Of a stretch of 64,000 nt of DNA, positions 1 through 11,876 are shown one piece after another. Each line of letters starts with the position of its first letter. Within the stretch, counting starts at the first letter, position 1. The notes under the pieces are model-generated. The model worked only from the letters and a program-made list of their open reading frames with translations, did not search any database and was not told the DNA's origin. The DNA is from Cercophora sp. LCS_1 (Eukaryota > Ascomycota > Sordariomycetes > Sordariales > Lasiosphaeriaceae), in assembly GCA_036250225.1 (NCBI GenBank), contig JAPZLL010000010.1, positions 620,001 to 684,000 on the forward strand, read 5' to 3'. The position numbers and the translations under genes are program-made.

Positions 1-475
1 CCACAACTGCTTGGCAAGCTTGGGACTAGCGCAGGTGCTGACTCGACCATCCCCTGAAGGCTTTCTGCATCAAAGCCTCTTGGGAAACGCCAAGGTGCAG
101 CGCACGAGCAGGGTGCAGCTGCGACTCACTGGGCCCCCGGTCCGCAAAGGTGCAGAGGCGTTGGGATGCCAGCATCTGCAGGCTCATCAGCCAACAGAGA
201 GCAGAAACTTGCGCTAGCGTGCACGCAGCTATCCACAATCCAGCCAAATCAGCGATGCTGGGTTACGGCACTTACCGCAAGAAATGTGTCGGTGGGACAT
301 GTTTGCAACGAGCGGTGAGGTCACTCGTCAAAAAAAAAAAAGCATGTTGGGTGCTTTCCATTGTATCTTATCTGTGTGTCCCTTCCACCGTGGCATCGTG
401 TCTGATGCGATTCCTGCATGTTGCTCTCGTGCCAGCAAATCCACCCCCACCTTAGCCTGCCCCAGTTTTGCCGTC
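1..475. other. Upstream spacer of the methyltransferase gene
   Basis: No supported gene. Short overlapping reading frames on both strands lack family features. The last 150 bases are the probable promoter and 5' leader of the methyltransferase. A run of A at about 331-342 is the only simple-sequence feature. Confidence 0.5.
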
Positions 476-2130
476 ATGTCAGAGCAGGCTAACACGCCCA
501 AGACTGGGCCCGGCGAACTGGCGCGACAACTGGATGAGCCCTCCCTTGAGCCTGCGGAGCCCGCGGCATGGTACCGATCTGCGCGCCTGAATGGACAAGA
601 AGCCAACCGGAATGTCTCACGCGCTCTCGACCAGGGACCCGATTGCGAAAGCGATGAGGATGGGTAAGTCACTGGCGAGAATGCGCCCGAGGGAACACAT
701 GATTGGACGAAACCAAACTCACTCGCGTTGCGCCAACAGTCAAACCTCCACAGTATCCATCTCATCCAGCGTCCTGCAGTACAGGGCCATTAATGGTCGA
801 ACATACCACAGCGCTCGCCATGCCACCGACTACTTTACGCCGAATGACCAGCAGCACCAAGAGTCTCTCGATCTCACGTAAGTCATATCCAAAAAAAAGA
901 AAAAAAAAGAGAAAGAGAAAAAAAAAAGAGTGCAGTCCAGTGTTCTTGCCGACACTTACGCTGACCGCCAGTCACCACTACCTGACGATCCTCTTGAATG
1001 GAAAGCTATTCCTTGCACCCATCCCAAACGACGTGAAGGTGCGAAGTCTCCTCCAAGATCTCTTCGAAGCCTCCAGTCCATAGCCACCAAGTGACACAGC
1101 GGCTAACTAACCCTTTCAAAGGCCGTTGTTGATATCGGCACTGGTACAGGTATGATCGAATCCAACTGCTCCAACCCAAATCAGCCTAAACTCACCCGAT
1201 CTCTGACATGTAGGCATCTGGGCTATGTGAGTCTTCCATTTCTTCTCTCCTTTTTTTTTTTTTTTTTGCGATGCTCATCAACCCGTCGCCAGCGACTTTG
1301 CCGACATGTACCCCGACGCCCAGGTTACGGGTACCGACTTATCGCCCATGCAACCCTCCTGGGCGCCCTGCAACCTCAAGTTCGAGATTGACGACGCTAC
1401 GCTTCCTTGGACCTGGGCGCCGGACTCTTTCGATTTTGTGCACATGCGCTACCTCCTCGGCGCAATCAATGACTGGACCGCCTTATTCATGCAGGCCTAT
1501 CGTTGCTGCAAGCCTGGCGGTTGGGTTCAGTCGGCCGAGGTGGATCCCACTTTCCACAGTGACCACGGGACCGTCGACGCGCACCCTGTCCTTGCCAAGT
1601 GGAATGAAATGTTCCGGGAGGCGAGCAGAAGGACAGGTCGCTCTTTCGTGGTGGCTAGTGAGGACGTGCAGCATAAAGGTATTCTGGCCGCCGGATTCAC
1701 CGATCTCAGCGTTGTGAACTTCAAGGTAACATTCTTGACTGTTTATTGGGGCCTTCAGGAGCTGACTACCCGTATAGCTTCCTCTGGGGGGCTGGGCGCG
1801 GGACCCCAGGCTCAAGGATGCTGGGCGATTTGCTAAGGCGGCGCTGGAGAGGGACTTGGAAGGTTGGTGCTTGTCTCCTACCTCCCCAATTTTCATTTTC
1901 TTCCCATCTGAATTCTACAATGCCCCATCAACGGCTGAACCCGTGCTAATACTATTGACCCCCCCCCCTTCAAAGGTTATACTTACTTGTTGTGGCACGA
2001 GGTCCTGGAATGGCCCCAAGATCAGCACTCTACTTTTATCAGGGATATGCGCAGTGTCCTGCGCAGCAGGCAATTGTGTGGCTACCTAAGGCTTCGATAC
2101 GTCTACGGAAGGAAGCCCCTGAAAACTTAA
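476..2130 (+). CDS. LaeA-like class I SAM-dependent methyltransferase
   Basis: Predicted SAM-dependent methyltransferase of the fungal LaeA/UMTA-like group; the substrate cannot be told from sequence. Eight exons fit: 476-663, 740-877, 972-1038, 1122-1149, 1214-1226, 1293-1725, 1778-1862 and 1976-2130. They sum to 1107 bases, giving 368 residues, the usual size for the group. The start ATG opens an acidic, Pro-rich N-terminus. Seen in the joined frame: the tyrosine-rich NGRTYHS segment, the SAM-binding motif I VVDIGTGTGIWAIDF (residues about 132-146) assembled across three exons, then acidic DLSPMQP and the CKPGGW motif. The C-terminus has the family's WHEVLEWP. The 13-base exon 5 and the purine-rich intron 2 (A/G run 891-930) would make automatic prediction difficult. 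LaeA itself is a nuclear regulator of secondary metabolism, but most relatives are not, and no biosynthetic backbone gene lies nearby. The family call is firm; a global-regulator role is not supported. Confidence 0.88.
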
Positions 2131-4779
2131 ATCATTCGCCAAACTACCATGCAGAGACTGTCCACTGGTACAAGTGTCCTTGACTGTCCCTTCCCAGCAC
2201 TTGCCCAACCGGCCTTGTAGACTAGCGCTAGTTTCCAAACACAGAAAGGCAACTCTGGAAACTGCACTGTCCACGTTGCAACGCCTTTGAGCATGGCTTG
2301 AAAAAAAAATCTGTCGACCATGTTTGTTCCTCGGATGATTTGGGTCTCTGCCATTGATTTTCGTCTTCTCGGATCCAACAGCTGGCATGATGCAGGTTCG
2401 CCAAGATGGCCAAGACGCAGGGTGTCCTCTTCTCTAAGCGACCGCGCCTAATAGAAGCCGCACGGGAAGCGGACCCTTAAATCTGGATGCCAGACAGCGC
2501 ATCGGGCATGCGGCTGAGTCGACAGTAGATGTGGTTAGGGGAAGAGACGGGACGGACGTCATGGACCCCTTTTCGTTCGACAACCTGGATCCGACTAGTG
2601 GCTGGGCACGCAGCGGCTGCCATGCAGGGTGATCCCTTTCAGTGCGGGGGAACGGGTCAAGCTTTTGACGATTCGATAACCGACCTTTTTGGGGTTATGT
2701 CATCAGATCGCCCGAGTGTCGATACAAACCAGGCATGGAGGAAGTTTGACGATCCGGGCCATGCCACAGAGAATTTCCATCTTCGGGCACACACGTAAGT
2801 AGCCTTTTTTTTTTTTTTTTTTTTTTTTTTAACCCTGGCCGGACGACCTGTTGCAGCAACTCAGGCCCGTGACTGGAGGCAAGCGGCTGCCATCCATGGG
2901 CGGCTCGCCTCCTGCCGTGTCTCAATCCCAAAATTGGCCACCACCCAGAAGAGAGTCGCGCTTGGTGTGAAGCTGCGCTTGTGCTGCGTGCCCCGTGCGC
3001 GTGTGCAAGTAGGCGGTCCAATTGCTTCCCGTTATATTTAGAAAAACAAAGACGGAATGGTGTCAGACCTGCGCAACTGGGGAGGGCGGCTCGGACTGGT
3101 CAGTCGCAGAGAAGCCGAGGCTTGGGTCATCAGACGGCAAGGTTACATCGCACCCGGCCGGTTTTCTGGACGGAAAGAATCGCAACAGAAGTCCTGTGGC
3201 CCTGTGGTGTTGTAGTCAAAACTCGCGTATTGCGCACCTTGGACGTCACGGAAAGTTGGATCGAACCAACCAATAACACGCACAGTGTAGCCGAAAATTG
3301 CCAGGTTAATAGTGACATGAAGGCTGCGGCGTTTCAAGTTTGGACTTCCGAACCAGGCAACCAGTCGCTGTCCCAAATTATGATTAGCTGAGTGATGACG
3401 TCCCGGTGTCCGAGGTATTGGAACCACAACCACTACCGACAGGGCAGAGTGCCTAATTAATTTACCGCGCAGCAGCTTCTTACCCCGCACATCCAGAATC
3501 AGACGAACCGCACCCCCCTATTCGCTCGATATTCTCGGACTCGGCAATCAGAAATCGAAAAACTGCCTTCCCATGTACCCCGGCACTCGGTGTTTTGCTC
3601 TCTTGCGATGCCACATCAAAGATGCTAGTACGACTTTCCAGCTGTCAAGCCAGCCGAGACAGCGAGACTCAAGATAGAACAACAACACCAAGGCACTTTC
3701 AACATGAAGTCAAAGATGAGACTCACTGAAATATCTCCGCTCCCCGCACACTTAACAACGCATACATCCCCGTCTTGGGCAGGCCGCTTGCGGATGCTTC
3801 CGAGCGGCGCATCGCCCTGCCAAGAAAACGTGGTCGCAAGCCTCAGCTGCAAGCACAGCCCACCACCCAGGTCTGGGTCTCCCCGCCCTCCACCCCTTTC
3901 CATCTCCACATTTCGTCTCGTCAACTTTGTCAGCAATCCAGGAGCCGGGATATGCCGCGGCTATCAACGCCTTCCACACAACCAAGGCGACGAACATCGG
4001 CCAAGCCAATACTCCCTGCACAAGACACGGCCCGTCTTCTGGACCACGACTCCTGATATGATATCTACCCACGGGCCTCGGATCTTGCGATCATGACACA
4101 TTGTTCCGCGTTGTTGCGACCCCGATACCGCTCGTTGCTTTCCCTGGAGAAGCTGTCACCCTGACTTATCCACTTACATCCTCCGGAATGCGGCCCACTA
4201 GCACCCTGCAGAAGCCTCACAGGACTATTGATCTCGGTAAACGGCCAGCCGGGGCCTCTTGCCACTGTCGAGGCTGATTTTCTATCATTGTTACCCCTCA
4301 GTTTCCTCCTGCAATCTTACGACAATACGATGTTGAGGTCTTCGCCCGGTCATGCTAGGTCACAGAGCGGCTCACGTTGGTGCCCTCCAAAACGGCATAG
4401 GATGCAAATAAACACTAGTTGGTGGCATGATAGCGCGCTATCCCCTGCCTCTTGCACGCGCGCGTCCCCTCTTCATGACTGCCGAGCAGTGGCGGCGGCT
4501 GCGTCGGCGGCTCGCTGTTGCGCACAGCAAACCTCTTTGAAGCGTTCCCAAGCTCACATCAGCAGGTTGACGACAACTTGGCGACTTCTCAAGGCCAGCG
4601 GCGCATTCTAATTTGGGCTCCCCCTCTCTCTTCACCGTGAATGGAGACAAGATAAGCGAAGGAGGGTAACATCAAGTCGAAATGGTGGAAAGTTATGCAA
4701 AGTCCCTGCCCCTCGACATGACATGGTGATTCGACGCCATAAACATCGTGATGCTGAGATCAAGTTTGTGGCAGTCAGG
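2131..4779. other. Gene-poor spacer with a possible coding relic at 2561-2974
   Basis: No intact gene. An ATG at 2561 opens a 23-residue frame (MDPFSFDNLDPTSGW...). Moving one base at about 2630 continues it to a GTAAGT donor at 2795, and a further open segment follows a CAG acceptor near 2847. This could be a decayed gene or chance. A T-run of about 30 bases lies at 2802-2830. The rest up to the laccase promoter shows only short shadow frames. Confidence 0.35.
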
Positions 4780-4786
4780 TATAAAA
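4780..4786 (+). promoter_or_regulatory. TATA box of the laccase gene
   Basis: TATAAAA lies 160 bases before the laccase ATG, followed by a pyrimidine-rich leader (CTTCTCTTTTCATC, CTTTTCTCTTCTCC) typical of well-expressed fungal promoters. The position is consistent with a core promoter; no transcript data are available. Confidence 0.55.
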
Positions 4787-4945
4787 CACTTGGGCCCCGA
4801 CGCTGCTGGCCATTTCCTTCTCTTTTCATCAGCCTATTGCGCTCAGGGCAGACGAGCTGTTTCTCACCTTCTTTTGGCGATCGCCGCACAGTCTTTTCTC
4901 TTCTCCATTTTCAAACGACGTTCCTTATCGTGAACCGCCATCATC

Positions 4946-7271
4946 ATGCGGTTCTTTTCCGGCGCTGCCGCCCTGGCCATGGGTCTTCTGACCTCGAGCC
5001 TTGTTGCGGCCGCCCCTCCTGTCACTCCCGTCGACCGCAGCGTTGATCTCGAGATACGGGGCGACGTCGAAAGTCGCGCCCCGCCGACTTGTCACAGCGC
5101 AAGCAACCGCGCGTGCTGGACGTCGGGCTTCAACATCAACACTGACTATGAAACAACGGCGCCACCGCCGGGCCAGACTCGAGTTGTAGGTTGAGAACGC
5201 TTGCAGCTTTTGGCCGAAGAGAGTCCCCTGCTGACTTCCTTGGCAACCACCAGTACGCTCTCAACATTACTGAGCATGATAACTGGCAAGGTCCCGATGG
5301 CGTCGTCAAGCAGAAGGTGATGCTGGTCAACGGTAAGTTCTGCTCTATTACTTGATCGGTGGGTTCAAATCGGGGCCCTGGTCTGGTCGCTAATCAGTTA
5401 TTAGGAAACATCCTCGGTATGCCTCGGCTTGCGTGCCAAGCCTGGAATGTTTACTTACCCCCTATTTAGGCCCCACTATTGTTGCCGACTGGGGTGATTG
5501 GATTGAGATCACGGTTACCAACAGCCTCCGACACAACGGGTGAGCTCGCTTTCACCAGACACAACTACGGGGATTTTTTAATGACAGCGGTGCATCACAG
5601 AACCTCCATCCACTGGCATGGTTTTCATCAGAAGGGAACCCAGCTCCGTACGTCTGTTCCATTTGTTGTTGGGAAGAATGAAGCCCTAAAAGCCCCGGGG
5701 CTGGCAATAATGTTTTGGTGCCTTTTGAAAGGCCGCCACCCCGGGCCCCCTGACGGACAGCAGCGCTGACCGTGATACCTAATAGACGATGGCGCCAATG
5801 GCGTCACCGAGTGCCCCATCCCCCCGGGACGCTCCTTCAAGTATCGCTTCCGTGCAGAGCAGTACGGCACATCCTGGTAAAAACACCCACCCCCTACCAC
5901 CTGCTTGGCTCCCTCGGCCTCGGCGAGTGGGCAGATTTGGCCACAGCACTAACGGGTAAAAGGTACCATTCCCACTTTTCGGCGCAGTACGGCAACGGCG
6001 TTGTTGGCACGATCCTGATCAACGGCCCTGCCTCGCTCCCTTACGAAGTCGACCTCGGTGTTTTCCCGATTAGCGACTACTACTATAAAACGGCCGACCA
6101 AATTGTCGAAGACACCCGTATTGGGGGCCCCCCAGCCGCCGATAACATCCTCATCAACGGCACCGCCAAGCATCCTATCACCGGCGTTGGCTCGTACGCC
6201 CAGGTGGTCCTCCAGCCCGGCAAGCGCCATCGCCTCCGTCTTATCAACACATCGGCCGATACCAATTTCCAGCTCTCGCTTGTGGGCCACCAGATGACCA
6301 TTATTGCGTCCGATTTTGTACCGGTGAACGCCATGACTGTGCAGTCCGTCTTCCTCGCCATCGGCCAGCGCTACGATGTGACGATTGACGGCTCCGCGGC
6401 CCCGGGAAACTATTGGTTTAACGTCACCTTTGGTGGCCAGAACTTCTGCGGCCGCAGCAACAACCCTTTCCCGGCGGCCATCTTCCGCTACGCCAACGCC
6501 CCCGCCGGCCTCCCGACCAACCAAGGCACCCGCCCGGTCGACTCCCAGTGCAGCGATATCCTGAACCTCAGCCCGGTTGTTCAGCGCACCGTCCCCGTCA
6601 CCTCGTTCCAAAAGACGGCCTCCAACACCATTGACGTCCACCTCGACACCTCTGTGCCGCCCCTCCTCGTCTGGAAGGTCAACGGCTCCGCCATCAACGT
6701 CAACTGGGAGAAGCCCGTCGCCCAGTATGTCATGGAGTCCAACACATCCTACCCCACCTCGGACAACCTCATCCACATCAACTCGGTGAACCAGTGGGCC
6801 TACTGGCTCATCGAGAACGATCCCGACGGTGGCTTCTCCCTCCCCCACCCCTTCCATCTGCACGGACACGACTTTGTCGTCCTCGGCCGCTCGCCCGACG
6901 CCACGCCGCTGTCGCAGACCCGCTACGTGTTCAACCAAGCGCAGGATATCTTCCGTCTCAGCGGCCAGAACCCCGCGCGCCGCGACGTCACCATGCTCCC
7001 GGCTCGCGGATGGCTCGTGATTGCCTTCAAGACCAACAACCCCGGCGCCTGGCTCATGCACTGCCATATCGCGTGGCATGTGTCGCACGGCTTGTCGGTG
7101 GACTTTTTGGAGCGGGCAAACGATTTCAGAAACTCCATCTCGACGGTCGATCGGAACGCCTTCAACCAGAACTGTGATGCGTGGAGGGCCTACGCCCCGA
7201 CGAGCCCATTCCAGAAAGCGGATTCGGGCCTCAAGATGAGACAGTTGGAGGATTTGAAGATTCTTGATTGA
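4946..7271 (+). CDS. Secreted ascomycete laccase (multicopper oxidase)
   Basis: Secreted blue copper oxidase: oxidises phenols and reduces O2 to water. Seven exons: 4946-5185, 5254-5332, 5405-5416, 5470-5539, 5601-5647, 5786-5876 and 5963-7271, sum 1848 bases, 615 residues. The N-terminus has a signal peptide (hydrophobic core after MRFF, ending near AAAP) and a short propeptide-like region. All four copper motifs are present: HWHGFHQKGT (exon 5), WYHSHFSAQYGNG (exons 6-7), HPFHLHGHDF, and HCHIAWHVSHGLSVDFLE. The residue ten after the copper-binding Cys is Leu, as in several ascomycete laccases. Near the C-terminus lies DSGL followed by about 14 residues. In characterised ascomycete laccases the tail is cut after DSGL/I/V and the new C-terminus plugs the trinuclear copper channel, so the same maturation is likely. 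Exon 3 is only 12 bases. A pyrimidine-rich 3' region follows the stop. Confidence 0.95.
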
Positions 7272-7989
7272 TTCAAAGGTGCCCTGAGCTTTTGAGCTTT
7301 TTTTTTCTTCTTTTTTCTTCTTTTTTTCTCAAGTGGCTCCATCGATGGAGCAAAGTTTTTCCAAGTTTTTTTTTTTCTCTTTTCGTTTTATGACGAGATA
7401 TCTACCTCGCAGGTAGCTTTCAATTGAGACACATGATGCAGAAAACTCCCTACTCTTGGAAAGATTTGAGATGCATCCGTGCTCTGATTCGTGATCTGGA
7501 TCAAACAACACACACAGTGGTCGGCCTTCCAGACCTCCAGGTAGAGCCTCCTTAGATCGAAAGTAGACATACGAAACAACGACAACAAGGCAGAGATACG
7601 ACGTAGGAAACAATAACTTCCTGGTCATAGTAGCAACTGGTCGTAGGAAAGGGCGATGGATCGCCTAGTTCGTTCGTTGTTCAATCTAAGTCTGTGTGCA
7701 GTTGTTGAAGAAAACGTCACCCACGTCCGAGAACCACTTTTGAGCTTCACTCGCCATCTGGAACAAACTTGCCTGCGGGCACATCTTCACAAAGGCATCA
7801 CATACCGAGAAGTGAAAGGAAACGCCAAAGTTATGTTGGCAGATTGGTCCTGACTTGGACTCCATTCGCCCAATACCATCCACGATATTACACGACGAGT
7901 GGATTCCTAGCTCATACACAATCTCCCAAAAAATCTACACTCTTTCTGCCATTAGGTGGCCAGCCAATAGGCGGTTCCGGGGTCAACAA
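7272..7989. other. 3' region between laccase and the cysteine-rich peptide
   Basis: Convergent intergenic region. T-rich tracts at 7299-7330 and 7360-7385 are the likely laccase 3' UTR and polyadenylation region. No further gene seen. Confidence 0.5.
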
Positions 7990-8361
7990 TTAGTCACCGG
8001 CCTTGCGGCAGCAAGCCCAGCATGTTCCCTAGGGGGGTGAAGAATAAAGTTAGCCAGGGCTAAAAGCTGCTAGATATAAAACGGAGGGAAATGCAACCAC
8101 AACGGTCAACTAAAATCAGACTGATACTCACGAGTTGCTTAGGATACTAAATCACAGCATCGATTAGCCCTGATCGGCACTCTCTCTCCCTGCCATCAAC
8201 GCGGCGCATGGGGGGCTCAAGCGCGCACTCACCCAGGCTCCGTTGCAGATAGGTGGCTCGGAAAAGCATGCCCTCGTGCACGCTTCGAGGTCCGCAGATT
8301 GTGGGATGGCGGAAGCACCGGCGGCGATGGCCAGGGTGGCGACGACAATGAAGAGTCTCAT
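7990..8361 (-). CDS. Small secreted cysteine-rich peptide (60 aa, six Cys)
   Basis: Three-exon model on the minus strand: 8361-8233, 8146-8132 and 8028-7990, all joined in phase 0 with GT-AG borders (both donors GTGAGT). The product is 60 residues. It starts with a signal peptide (MRLFIVVATLAIAAGASA) and continues into a short mature chain with Cys at residues 28, 32, 39, 51, 54 and 55, spacing C-x3-C-x6-C-x11-C-x2-CC. The conserved-looking core NGAW-YPKQL-GTCWACC is formed only when the 15-base middle exon is included; this is why I trust the model. I do not recognise a named family. Size, export signal and Cys density fit fungal effector-like or antimicrobial peptides, but that is inference. 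Without splicing, the first exon reads on to an early stop, so simple ORF calling would lose half the cysteines. Confidence 0.7.
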
Positions 8362-10706
8362 GTTGCGGAGAGTCGAATGGCAGAAGAGGTCTCAGTGGTT
8401 CTCGGGATTCTGGGTTAACAGGACATGTTCAATCCAACTGAGGTGGGAATTACCGCAGGTTATAGCTAGAAATACCAGGCGAAGTGGCCAAAACAGAGAT
8501 TCGCGGCTAAAAGGGAGCGAGAACGATATCACACGCTTTAGGTAATTACGTTGCACGGATGCAACCGGCATCGCCACGAGACGGCCGTGATGGAATGGCC
8601 GTCGTTGCTTTTGCGGTCCTCATTGGTGGCTGTTTTTCTTGGCAAATATGAAGAACCAGAATGGACCCCTGGTAAGCTCCGTCCATCGGTCAAGTTGTTT
8701 ATCCGCGCACTTAGCTCCATTATATGCTCTAGTCCACCCCGTGTCTAACCCGACTGTGGAAGACAGTTCAGCAATATTGCCGGCCCTATCACACCCTCTA
8801 TTGACACCCTGTATGTGACCAAGGTTAAGTTGAAACTCTTGCTCACCCCCATTATGCAACTGAGTTTCGTCCTGGTATTACCCTTTCGAAAAGAGAGAAC
8901 ACGATCAGCATTTCGACCCGTAAAGACCTTTCACAGTGTTGCGCAACTATGCGTCCCATCTGCTGAACTTCAGTGCTCAGGTAGCTACATATATAATTAC
9001 CTTATCGAACTTTCTGCGCAACGACGTCAGGCTGGGTAAGGCGTAGCATGTGAGGTCAACATTCGGTAAATCCCAGGATGTTAGCGTTGTTGAATGGCTG
9101 TCGGTCTCGCCCAGAAGGCGGCTGGTGTCCACTTTGGTCAAACGTCATCGTCATTGTATTCCTGAATGAATATGCTACGATCCTCAGTGATACGATGCAT
9201 GCGGGAAAATTCAGAGATGCGATAGCCTGCGACGCTCATCCAGAACCCTTTGTCAAAAAGAATGGGCCCCTGGCTGACAATTGATATGATTCTGCCTTGC
9301 GCCAGGCCACACACTGCAGCCTTCGCCTCCGCACAGAAATTTGGGATCATCAACAATGCGTCCATTATAGGCCAATGTCTAGGCTAGGTAGATAGATAAA
9401 CAGTACCAACTTTGGGGGAGAGGGTTCGACGAGGCCAAATTGGACAAAGTTGCAGGACATTCAGCAGGGTTTTGACGTGCGGGCCCATCCGCTCTTATCT
9501 GTTTGCAGACGTATCAAGGACCGTGAGTTTGTGCTCATCTCGGAGCTTGGGGACACTTCCAAAACTCAACAACACGGCGGTGCCAACAGCTGTCGGGGTC
9601 GACTCATGCACTTTCAAACCTTGCGCAAGGTTATCTCCAACTTGAGGGTGGGGCAAGATCCTGTTTACAATGAAGTCCTGCGGCAAGCATTCATGTCTCT
9701 ATCAAGCAGGACATCCAAACGTTTGTAGCGTTCCTGTTGCCCAGCAACTTGGGTTGCTTCAGTCTATAGGTAAAGTTTAACCTTGAGAAGTTGCCTCTCT
9801 GGGTTAACAGTGCTTATCCACCACCGTCATAGTTCCATACGCCGGGTGGCGAGGGCCCAATGGCAGGAGAGTGGGCTTGCTAATGCGGCGGTGTTTTATT
9901 TAGCGGCGTGGTGGTCTGGGTAAAGTCATTCCTACGACGCCTTTCTTGAAGGAACTGGACCTTGTGGGATGTCAATCTCCATTAAATACCCTACCCTGCT
10001 CAATTGGCCAACCACAGTAGCGACCAAAGCACACCGGTCACTGAGGCTGCGCATCGCCGTCTCATTTACTATCGCTAAGCATTTTTCCTATCTTCCCCAC
10101 CTTCGCTCAGCCGCCGCGCTCGCAAGCACACTACCCGCGGTCGTTTTGCCTGCACAGATTAGCGACGAGCTGCAGTGAGCAGCTGAGCAAGGGAGGCCTT
10201 CCCGGGAAAACGATGACGATTGATGACGATTTTGAATTCAATGTGGTAAAACCTAGGGGTCTAGGCACAATTTAATTACCGCGCCGATAGGGTAACTGCT
10301 TCATAATTAAAGGGCTCAGAGACCTGGGAAGCTTGCAATATATGCAGTTGGGAGCATCGGGAACTCACAATATATGCAGTTGGTAGCATCGGGCGTCCCA
10401 GCTACTATGTGGCCGGTTGATAGGCGGTCCAACGCCGCGCATAAGCAATATATATCAATTGACAACGCATCTTGATGCAGCTGTGCAATTAGGTCGAGAT
10501 TGCTTCGCTCCAATTTGACCGTCGCTTGGAAAGTCTTTCGAACTCATATATTCCAACGGGGGGGATACATGCCCTCTGTCAACCTCCAATTGCACCCAAA
10601 TAAAGGAGCTGAGCTCTCTCTTTCCCTGGCTCATAATACCAAGCACACTTTTTTCATCCTTTTTTTTGTTTACTGGGGAGTGTAGCCATTAACATATTTG
10701 CTCGAA
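8362..10706. other. Gene-poor spacer
   Basis: No supported gene over 2.3 kb. The left end should hold the promoter of the minus-strand peptide gene and the right end that of the LysM gene. Only short frames without family features occur. A 26-base near-perfect direct repeat lies at 10336-10393. Confidence 0.5.
10336..10393 (+). repeat. Two-copy 26-base direct repeat
   Basis: Copies at 10336-10361 and 10368-10393 differ by a single base (CAATATATGCAGTTGGGAGC versus CAATATATGCAGTTGGTAGC at the start) with a 32-base period. It lies about 310-370 bases upstream of the LysM gene and could be a regulatory duplication or slippage product. Confidence 0.7.
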
Positions 10707-11592
10707 ATGTCGCTTCTCGCCCTGCAACTTATTCTGGCTATCGGTATTCTCAGAACTGCTCTCGGCGCAGAGGAGCAAAACCTCCGTACAAGCCCACAGA
10801 ATGTTATTCCCAAGTATCCCTATGACCCAGAGACATCAATATATTGTCACTAGTGGCTTAACAACGACGGGACCTGGACGTGCGGGCGTATCCAGGCAGA
10901 GCTTAAGCTCTCCTTGGTTGATTTTCATCAATGGGTAACGGCTACTTTGAAGAGGGGTTAGCCTCAGAGAATGTCGTAGCTAACCTAGGTCGCAGAACCC
11001 GTCCGTTGTTCTGCCCTGTGATGTCCTCCCGGCAAACCAGTCCTTTTGCGTGGCAGCGTCTGGTCCGCCATGGCCGACGCAGCTTAGCGAGACCTCAACA
11101 ACAAAGCATCAAGTTCCGTCCGGCACCGCCGTGGAAATAACAAAGCTTGGAACTTTGACTATCACGAATTCTGTTACCTCAACAGTCACAAGGGATGTTA
11201 CTGTGCAAGTTGCGGTTCCCACAACCGTGATAGTCACAGAGCGCGTTAGCGTTAGCGTCAGCATAGCCGTTACAGTACCGGTGACGCAGAGTGCCACATT
11301 GACCGTCACGAAATCTACGGTCATTACTACTACGGTGCCAGCTCCCACATCAACAGCTTTTGTAACAAAACCGACAATAATCCTTGATACCATTACTATT
11401 ACGGCGTCTGTTACTTCGTTCATCACCACTCGAGTTACGGTAGACCGGCCCGTTACGACCAAGCTGGTGTCAACAAGGACTGTGACACAAACGATATTCG
11501 TGGTGCAAGAGACAGTGATAGTAACGTCGACTACAGTGGTTGGAGGCGGCTGGGGGCAGCAGTGTCATTGCGCTAGCGCAAAAGCAAGGTGA
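10707..11592 (+). pseudogene. LysM-domain secreted protein with in-frame TAG
   Basis: LysM proteins bind chitin; secreted fungal versions can shield hyphae or hide chitin from hosts. Two exons, 10707-10934 and 10996-11592 (intron GTAACG...CAG). There is a signal peptide (MSLLALQLILAIGILRTALG), then the LysM start YPYDPETSIYCH, an in-frame TAG at 10851-10853, and the rest of the domain in the same frame: WLNNDGTWTCGRIQ, DFHQW across the intron to NPSV, and a final QSFC. After it comes about 150 residues rich in Thr and Val with TVT-type spacing, ending GGGWGQQCHC. Related LysM proteins usually have an aromatic residue, often Trp, at the stop position, so TGG to TAG is the simplest change. It lies in TpG context, as RIP would produce. 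A translation stopping here would be 48 residues. Alternatives are a sequencing error or readthrough. A 40-base intron removing the stop is possible on paper, but it would also remove conserved LysM residues. Confidence 0.8.
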
Positions 11593-11876
11593 AATGGAGG
11601 ACTGATCAAAACGTTGTTCCCCTCGCGGGAGAAAACAGGATATTGGAGATAATGGTATTTTGAAATTTATTTTTAGTTGGAACCTAGGTAACCATTGGGC
11701 TCAAGGCGCCGTCCGTTGATCGGAGGAAATCATGTCGCAGTACTGAAATACAACACAATACAGATGAAGAAGTAATGTCGTACTAATATGAAAATGGTTC
11801 GCAAGACCCCCCAACAAGGTGTTAGTCCACAATTCGACGCAACGTGTCACCCATGACAAGCGAGATGGAGACCTAG

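Noticed and set aside
5949..7088. Long minus-strand reading frame (379 codons) opposite the laccase
   Set aside because: Shadow of the laccase's GC-rich third positions. The plus strand holds all four copper motifs.
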